Of a stretch of DNA of 64,000 nt, positions 56,936 to 64,000 are shown in pieces (position 1 is the first letter of the stretch; each line of letters opens with the position of its first letter). Location of the stretch: positions 103,375,811 through 103,439,810 of the forward strand of contig CM043947.1 of assembly GCA_014529385.2 (NCBI GenBank), in the 5' to 3' direction. The stretch is from Adiantum capillus-veneris (lineage: Eukaryota; Streptophyta; Polypodiopsida; Polypodiales; Pteridaceae). The position numbers and the translations under genes were made by a program. The notes beneath the pieces are model-generated. The model was not told where the DNA came from and ran no database searches. It worked only from the letters and a program-made list of their open reading frames with translations.

Positions 56936-58136
56936 ATTTTTGAAAAATTCCCCTGTCTGATTTTGATTTGAAGCTGAAAAATCCACTGTCCGCTTCTGAT
57001 GTTGGGGATTGGACTTGACCAATGACAGAATGGCCATACAAATATTGCGAGAGGCAACTGAAAAGGCCAAGGTGGATCTCTCATCATCAACACAGACGAA
57101 TATCAACCTTCCACCTGAGAAGGAAAAGGTCTGTATAGAGCTCTCATCGTCTACACAAACTGATATCAACCTTCCAGTTGAGAAAGAAAAGTTGCCATTG
57201 AATTCTGAGATGGAACTATCCAGTATCCTTCCATTGAACCATCTTCCATTAACCCTTTGGCGTGGATGGCGTCTAAGAAGTCCTAGTGTCAACATTCTCC
57301 TTCTGAATGAGTCGGTAAATGGCCTCCTGCTCAAGCTGATCCCGCATTTCTGTGGTCATCTCTACATCATAAGGCGTAAGGGAATGATAGGTTTTAGTGT
57401 CAAGATCATAGAGTGTGCGTCTACCTTTGGTGATCCTGGTTCTGGCCAGCTTGTGACAATGCGAAGCAGTATGGATCCACCCTTCTGGAAGAGGCTAATT
57501 GGTTTTGACCTAAGCTTCAAAAATAATCTCAACCATCTCTCTATATTGTGGTGCTAGGCCTGCCTTAGCTGCAATATCCTTTTTAGGAAATTTAGAGGAT
57601 TCAACAGTAAGTTGCAGCTGATTAGTGATCTTGGTCAGGTCCCTGATCTGAATCTTCCACTGACCCATACATATCCGGATCCTCTGCATCTCTTCTTTCA
57701 TCTCGTGAATATCATTGAGTTGGAGAGAATCAATGAACAGTGTTTGCCAAGTTTTCCATTCTACAGTCGATGGCTCATACCAATCCTAGAGCTCATCAAT
57801 AACCTTGAAGTATGTAAGGCGATCGACTGGTTCTGGATGTTGAGGATAAAGTGCTGGGAAAAATATTGGCAGTTGCGTCTCTCTTGCTGGGAAGGCATAC
57901 AAGAGAATTGGAGAATCAAGCACGAATTCTAAAAATTTGAGAACTACTTGGTTCTCTTGCTGCATCATCTTTCTAGTGATTCTCACTAGCTGAAACAGTT
58001 TGCGGAGAGCAGTTGCCTGTTCTCCGATTGACATTCTAGTGTGAGGTCCTTTACTAGTGGCTATCTGATCCTCAAGAATGGCCCTTACTCTTTGATCCAA
58101 GACTCCTCTTGCAATTTGCATCTGCATCAAAAACTC
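56936..58136 (-). pseudogene. Gypsy C-family fragment: LTR start and C-terminal half of the extra ORF
   Basis: 56936-57250 resembles the upstream part of the type C LTR (46305-46630), including CCAATGACAGAATGGCCATA. Above that, the minus strand reads the C-terminal half of the additional ORF (EDQIATSKGPHTRMSIGEQA, FPALYPQHPEPVDRLTYFK). It is clearly diverged from 46602-47550, so it comes from a separate element, not a duplication of the neighbour. Confidence 0.7.
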
Positions 58137-58292
58137 TTTCAACAATATAGCTTGGTCTAGTATATTTTGTAGTAAGCAATTAACTTCCAATTTTTCAATA
58201 AAAGCTCGGGCATTCTCATTAGGCAATCCATGAAATTGTGGGAACTTGTCCGCCGTGTTTGATTGCCACAAAACACTTACATGTGACGTCAA
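58137..58292 (-). pseudogene. Gypsy D gag start, joined to gypsy C sequence
   Basis: The minus strand encodes DKFPQFHGLPNENARAFIEK, a typical gypsy gag N-terminal motif, shortly downstream of the type D LTR and primer-binding site. After about 50 codons the frame runs directly into the extra-ORF sequence of family C (LKEFLMQMQIARGVLDQRV). Either a recombination joined the two, or family D carries its own related domain after gag. Confidence 0.5.
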
Positions 58293-58542
58293 AAGATCAA
58301 GGGATGTCGATCGATCGCTGTAGTCCCTAATCCGCCTGACACTGGGTAACCCGATCCCCTAGTACTTGGCTTCACAAAACCTCACGACCCTCTAAAGGCT
58401 GCAATCCAATTATACAACCACCTCAAGTGTTGTCCACAATTTTCCCATACATAGGCGGTTGTCCATAAGGACCCACATCCCCTTTACATTCTCTACCTTA
58501 GAATAGACATATTTCAAAAGAACTGGAGCACGAGAGAACTTT

Positions 58543-58561
58543 CTCCTCTGTGGGGGCACCA
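58543..58561 (-). other. Gypsy D putative primer-binding site, LTR 1
   Basis: TGGTGCCCCCACAGAGGAG on the minus strand, about 42 bases after the LTR end. The same TGGTGCCCCCAC occurs six bases after the end of LTR 2 (60439-60450). The tRNA is not identified. Confidence 0.5.
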
Positions 58562-58603
58562 AACAATGTTAGCGTGAAAACCACAAGAAAAATGAGTGCC
58601 TCT

Positions 58604-59924
58604 TGATAACTGGAAATGACAAGCCATATGGGGTGGCCTCTACACCACACATAGCCTGAACATCCCCAAGCATTATCTCAAGGTAGGAATAATCCTATAG
58701 CTAGAGAGGGGGCACCACCAAGCATAGGTGCAGCTAGGACGCAGACATACATGACCTAGGGTAACAAAAGTGAGATGCCCTCTAGATAACCAACATGAAA
58801 TGGTGATACAGCAAACGTACACATGTAGAAAATTCCTAGTCAACAGTCAGGAGTGTGTGTACGAGAGAGGTATGTGACAAGGTCGGAATGGATCATACTG
58901 ACTGACTGGAGAGCCCGCACGTGATGGAGCACAAGCAGAGTGATAAAAAGGAGATGAAACATCCCGCAAATGTGGGAAAACAAAGCTAAGAAGAACAGAG
59001 AATGGACCCAAAGATCAAGAAAGCATTGCATAGGTTTATTGGTGATAATGATACTTAAAAATGGTGGTCTTGACTAATACAAACCTAGCTCTTGGCACTA
59101 GGGATGCACGATGGAATGCGAGCACCATATGGTGCATAGCGAAGTTTGGAGTTAGTGGGATGTTAACACATTAGCGGGAGGTTAGTTAAGGGAAAACATC
59201 AAGACGATGCATCCACCAACGATGTCAATCACCAGCATCGAGGGCGGACCGAGGTAGCATGGTGTCAATGCATTCAATCCTAGTATGCTCATGTTGCCTT
59301 GCAGGGAGTAATGACTGCCTTATGTGCATGGAGTGGTCATGACTAGTAGCTCAACCATGGTGTGGTGGAGAATGGGAAAATGGTGATGTTGCCAATGCTA
59401 AAATGCCCATGCTTGCAACAAAACATAATGCCATGAGCTCCCTAGCTTTGGAGTTGCATTATGTGCTTAGTGGTGCTTAAAATGTAGAGTGCATGGAGCT
59501 AGTGTGTTCCTCCTTCACTTGTCACTCCCCCTTTGTGCTTAGCGGAAGCCTCTTTATATAGGCTTGAGAGGTGGTCCTTACCTAATGCTCCTTGAAAATA
59601 TCCATTGGTCGCTGTAGAGAGTCTAGATGCCTCTCTAGTAAGAGAGATAAAAAGGGGGAGAAGGTAAAGGTAGAGAGAGAGGAGGTAAGAGTGGGGTGGG
59701 GGAGAGGTTTTTTTTTACAATTCACTAGCCATTGGCTAGGTTATTAGGGAAGAGTGGAGTTCGGGGCATTTACAAGGGTTTTGTTGATGGTTTGGTGGCC
59801 GGTGTGAGGTTTAATGCTGCTAGAATTGGTACTTTGTTGCATGAAGCCGAAATGCTACATGTCACTTTCTTTCGCTGCCGGTTGGGGCGTGCCTTTGGCG
59901 TCTTTCCTTGAGTTGGTGGTGGCA
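58604..59924 (-). repeat. Gypsy D LTR 1
   Basis: 1321 bp, TGCCACCACCAACTCAAGGA (59924) to ATTTCCAGTTATCA (58604). A TATA box (CCTATATAAAGAGGC) lies at about 59549-59563. It matches LTR 2 along its whole length with scattered differences. Confidence 0.8.
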
Positions 59925-60456
59925 TCGCGCGCTTTTGGTGTTCTTCTTCTTTGTTGATGATGTCCATTCTTTAGTTTTTTTAATTTTTCGTGGGTGTGTG
60001 TATATGCGTGCTTATACTGTGTGTATGGGTGAGTTTGTGTAGGCATGCTCATGTATGTATGGGTTTATGTGTTGTGTGTGCGTGCATATATGTATGGGTG
60101 TGTATGTATGTGGGGGGTTATGTGTGTGTAAACGAAAGTGCGTGCATGGGAACGGGAGAGAGGTTGCGGACATGGTCTCGACTTCCTCCTTCTTCTCCTT
60201 GGCACCCGGCCTATGTATATCCACTAAGTCTGGCGTGTTGGTTGACTCTCCCATTTCAAATCAATTACCCTTAGGCCTGGCACTCAAGATTTGATGGAGA
60301 TGTGGAGTTCGTCTAGTTGTGCTTGGAGCTCTTCTTCTTTTGTAGTCCAGTAAACGAACCCTGCTAACCATTCATCTATCCACAAAAGCTTAGGGGTTTC
60401 AGTCTTGTAAACTCTAGGGTTTCATGAAAGGATCCTCAGTGGGGGCACCAGCAAAA
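59925..60456 (-). other. Gypsy D internal remnant between the two LTRs
   Basis: About 530 bp downstream of LTR 2's primer-binding site: a leader with AAACCCCTAAGCTTTTG and a short ORF (60254-60012, MGESTNTPDLVDIHRPGAKE) that degenerates into a TG/CA-rich stretch (60000-60120). It might be the start of a gag ORF, but no domain is visible. Confidence 0.4.
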
Positions 60457-61779
60457 TGATATCCGGAAATGACAAGCCATATGGGGTGGCCTCTACACCA
60501 CACATAGCATGAACATCCCCAAGCATCATCTCAAGGTACGAGTAATCCTATGACTAGAGAGGGGGCACCACCTAGCATAAGTGCGGCTAGTACGCAGACA
60601 TACATGACCTAGGGTAGAAAAAGTGAGATGCCCTCTAGATAACCAACATGAAATGGTGATACAACAAACATCCACATGTAGAAAATGCCTAGTCAATAGT
60701 CAGGAGTGTGTGTACGAGAGAGGTATGTGACAAGGTCAGAATGGAGCATACTAACTGACTGGAGAGGCCGCACGTGATGGAGCACAAGTAGAGTGATATA
60801 CAAGAGATGAAACATCCCATGAAGGTGGGAAAACAAAGCTAAGGAGAACAGAGAATGGACCCAAAGATCAAGACAGCATTGCACACTTTTATTTGTGATT
60901 ATGATACTTACAAACAGTGGTCTTGACTGTTACAAACCTGGCTCTTGTCACTAGGGATGCATGATGGAATGCGAGCGCCATATGGTGCATGGCGAAGTTT
61001 GGAGTTAGCAAGAGGTTAACACATTAGTGGGAGGTTAGTTGAGGGAAAACATCAAGATGATGCATCCACCAAGGATGTCAATCACCAGCATCGAGGGCGG
61101 CCCGGGGTAGCATGGTGTCGATGCATTCAATCCTAGCGTGCTCATGTTGCCTTGTAGGGGAGTAATGACTACCTTATGTGCATGGAGTGGTCGTGACTAG
61201 TAGCGCAACCATGGTGTGGTGGAGAATGGGAAAATGGTGATGCTGCCAATGCTAAAATGCCCATGCTTGCAACAAACATGATGCCATGAGCTCCCTAGCT
61301 TTGGAGGTGCATTATGTCCTTAAAGGTGCTTAAAATGTAGAGTGCATGGAGCTAGTGTGTTCCTCCTTCCCTTGTCCCTCCCCGTTTGTGCTTAGTGAAA
61401 GCCTCTTTATATAGGCTTGAGAGGTGGTCCTTACCTAATAGTCCCTGCAAATATCCACTGGTCGTTGTAGAGAGTCTAGATGCCTCTCTAATAAGAGAGA
61501 TAGAGAGGGAGAGAAGGTAGAGGTAGAGAGAGAGAGAAGGTAAAAGTGGGGTGGGGTAGAGGTTTTTTTAACAATCCACTAGCCACTGGCTAGGTTATTA
61601 GGGAAGATTGGAGTTCGGGGCATTTACAAGGGTTTTGTTGATGGTTCGGGTGGCCGGGGTGAGGTTTAATGCTGCGAGAATTGGTACTTTGTTGCGTGAA
61701 GCCGAAATGCTACGTGTCACTTCCGTTCGGTGCCGGTTGGGGCGCGCTTTTGGAATCTTTCCTTGAGTTGGTGGTGGCA
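60457..61779 (-). repeat. Gypsy D LTR 2
   Basis: 1323 bp, same orientation as LTR 1. TATA box at about 61406-61420. It ends CCGGATATCA, then six bases and TGGTGCCCCCACTG. Confidence 0.8.
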
Positions 61780-64000
61780 TTGCGTTGAGAGGGGGAATGG
61801 GGAACACACTCGACACACAAACAATTGCCCCTATATAGCTCACGGTATTCATAGCACCCATGTCCTCTCGAAAACACCTTCAAAAAGACCAACTCACACT
61901 AGCAGGGCCTCGCCTGCACTTCGCCCAACGCACACACGCCCTGTAGAACCGCGAGACAACGATCACACCAATCTTGCCCGCTTCCAGCTCTTCCAAATCT
62001 CGACACCTCTCTCTCTTTATCTCTCACACACAGAGGGAGCCCGGGGGACGCACACACTCACACACACCGGCGCCACACACCTTGGAGACGAGCAAAGAAG
62101 AAAGGGGGGAAGGGGGGAAAGAGGACACCAAAATCTGGCAATGGCAGTTTCTCCTTCAAAGGAAAGCACCCTGTACAAACTCCATAAACCGTACTCTAAG
62201 CACCACCATGGCCATCACCAATCCATGTCGAGGGGCACACACATCCCTCGAAACTCGACTACGTCGGCACACACTTCGACGAGAAAATTCATCACTCGCT
62301 TCGCATCAACGACAACTTCGCATCTTGATAGCCCTCGCTACGTGCCTTCTCCGCAAGGCGCTTCACCTCTTTGAGCCGCTTTACAGATAGCGTGTGTTGC
62401 CTTCGATCGCTGAATGCGAGCGCACGAAACCACCTTCTTTCTCCAATTCTCTTTCTCCTCCCTCCTCAGCAAGAAGAAAAAAACTCTCCCCCACTCGAAA
62501 AATGTCGCCCCTCTCTTTTTCCCTCTTTCTCTTCTTTTCTTTTTCTGGCCAAGAAAAAAGTGTTTCTTTTCGTTTTGAGTAATAGCGCGTGCGCTACTGC
62601 TCCAAGCCTTTCTTTCCTTTTTCTTAAAATCCATCGTAGCCTTTGGAGGCTTCATTAGACTTTTAACAAAAACTCCACTTCAACCTTTCTTTTTGCACTT
62701 ATAGCTCAAGGGATTCTTTTGCACTCTTTTCACATGGTGCTGGTGCTTCACATGCTCGGGCTCGCCCATAAGCTCTTCGATCATGCCAAATGGGAGATCC
62801 ACCTATTGGCTCCGCATCATGACACCTCGATAGCCTCAAACGGCGTGTCCCAAGCATCGGAAAAAGCATCCGATCATCCATGTTCCCTACGAACTTCCGA
62901 CCTCGGCCAAGCATACCTCCATGCTCTGGACTCCAATTCAGGTGCCGTCGACTCCGACTAGCATCACATGCTGCATACTATCCATCAGAGACCTGGCAAG
63001 CTCGAAAAAACACCTAATGGCACGTTTCCCAATGCGGCCCCCAACCGCCTCAAAACTGGCCCCTCAAAACTTGATTGTCCATAACTTTCCATCCAGAAGC
63101 CCAATTCTCGATCCGAAAAGACCGGCGCACTCCACAACTCGAGGACTTCCCGTGTATCATTTCACACCCGCCTTGACCAACCACCTGTGCCTGCCCAATC
63201 CGGCGAGGATCTGCAAAGCATCCCACTTCCACTTGCCATATCTTGCACATCCGGGCTTCGTTTGATGAGCCGTCTGGATGGGCTTCTAGAGCATCTCGAA
63301 CACTATACTGTAGGGCACATTCCCACACTTTGGACACCTTGACCTGTCATCTCAATTATCCCAATTTGGAGGCCCCCTCGGCCTCAAAAACACTTCAAGC
63401 ATACATTTTTGCTGCCACTCTCCTGCCCAGGGCCTTCATACCTGCTTTAGCCCTTTGCCATGCCCCTGCTAGCACCCTTTGCACTTCATGGCACACTTCC
63501 TAGCACGGACCAACTTTGGTTGCACCATCATTTCCCAACCCCTTGTTGAACATTTATGTTCAACCATAAACAGGCTTATTGCACTAACAAAACTACCGCA
63601 CCAAAACAAACTCTGTGCACACCACAAAACAACCTAACATATGTACAAAACCTTGCATCTAGTATCCGCTACCTTTGTTCATGCGGGTTGCCCAACCCCC
63701 TGCTTTACCTGTCATCAACCGCTTGGGTCAAACACCATGTACTAGTCTCTTCCGTCCACCTATAACACCCTTGCATAGTGCCATACCACGGCATATAGCC
63801 AATCATACCCAAACTGCCAACAACATACTTCTATTATTCCATGCACCCCATGGCATACTGCCCACTTGCAACAAAGCACCTCCAAGAACACCAAATAGAG
63901 CACCATCGTGCTCACCATCCAAAGACATACCTACACCATCGCTTGCACCGAACAGACCTGACCTACCTAACATACCTGACATACCTAACATACCTAACCC
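61780..64000. other. Unassigned GC-richer stretch
   Basis: Base composition shifts to C-rich on the plus strand (CTCTCTC, CACACAC and CCTC runs). A CCTATATAGCTC TATA-like site lies near 61831. Several long reading frames exist (plus 61730-62374, 62921-63265) but are rich in His, Ser, Thr and Pro and show no domain. The last 55 bases are a 9-bp tandem (ACCTAACAT/ACCTGACAT, about six units). It may be another LTR or leader; no match elsewhere in the window was seen. Confidence 0.35.

Noticed and set aside
56800-57334. Minus-strand ORFs of 97-173 codons rich in Glu-Arg
   Set aside because: Produced by the CT microsatellite at 56851-56912; no real protein features.
57009-57557. 182-codon plus-strand ORF
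   Set aside because: Antisense shadow of the gypsy C extra-ORF fragment and LTR.
59990-60294. Cys/Val-rich plus-strand ORFs of 79-94 codons
   Set aside because: Reading of a TGTG-rich stretch inside a gypsy remnant.
61730-62374. 214-codon plus-strand ORF
   Set aside because: Rich in His, Thr, Ser and Pro from CACA and CTCT runs, overlaps an LTR edge, has no domain and overlaps other equally long frames.

Overview
This is nuclear DNA from a land plant with a large, repeat-rich genome. Genes have short spliceosomal introns, and the window is built from nested Ty1/copia and Ty3/gypsy retrotransposons, an L1-type LINE and DNA transposons. The species cannot be fixed from the sequence; a non-flowering plant such as a fern is only a guess. 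No intact single-copy host gene, rRNA, complete tRNA or CRISPR array was seen.

Layout. 1-736 is part of a gypsy LTR (type B). About 740-6000 is a decayed minus-strand LINE containing a 36-nt G run, followed by an AT-rich stretch. From about 7.17 to 33.92 kb the sequence is one nest. A hairpin element is split by a minus-strand gypsy element (type A, 7255-33538, AGTA duplication). Type A is split by a DNA element bounded by 36-bp inverted repeats (13185-32674, duplication AGGTGYG). That element carries a copia element (19356-24873, CTTGG duplication) and a TTAA-flanked element (27088-28426). A second TTAA-flanked copy lies in the 3' LTR of type A and a third at 36075-37412. From 39.9 to 56.7 kb there are gag remnants and LTRs of A/B-type elements, interrupted by a 10.6-kb gypsy element (type C) with a large extra ORF after pol. 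56.9-61.8 kb holds fragments of C and of another gypsy family (type D) with two tandem LTRs. 61.8-64 kb is unassigned.

The striking part is the element at 13185-32674, about 12.6 kb once the insertions are removed. It carries five decayed multi-exon genes: an unknown protein; a histone H3 domain fused through an acidic linker to a Ulp1-type (C48) cysteine protease with an RG-rich tail; a coiled-coil protein; an unknown acidic protein; and a large transposase-like protein. Around them are more than 20 copies of a palindrome-forming motif, roughly GGTCARWACCAAGCGA. I read it as a multi-gene DNA transposon that once made its own H3-protease fusion.

Decay is uniform. Nearly every premature stop here, in the H3 gene, the copia ORF and the gypsy C ORF, fits a C-to-T change on one strand (CGA to TGA, CAG to TAG, CAA to TAA, TGG to TAG). 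This is expected from deamination of methylated cytosines in silenced plant repeats.
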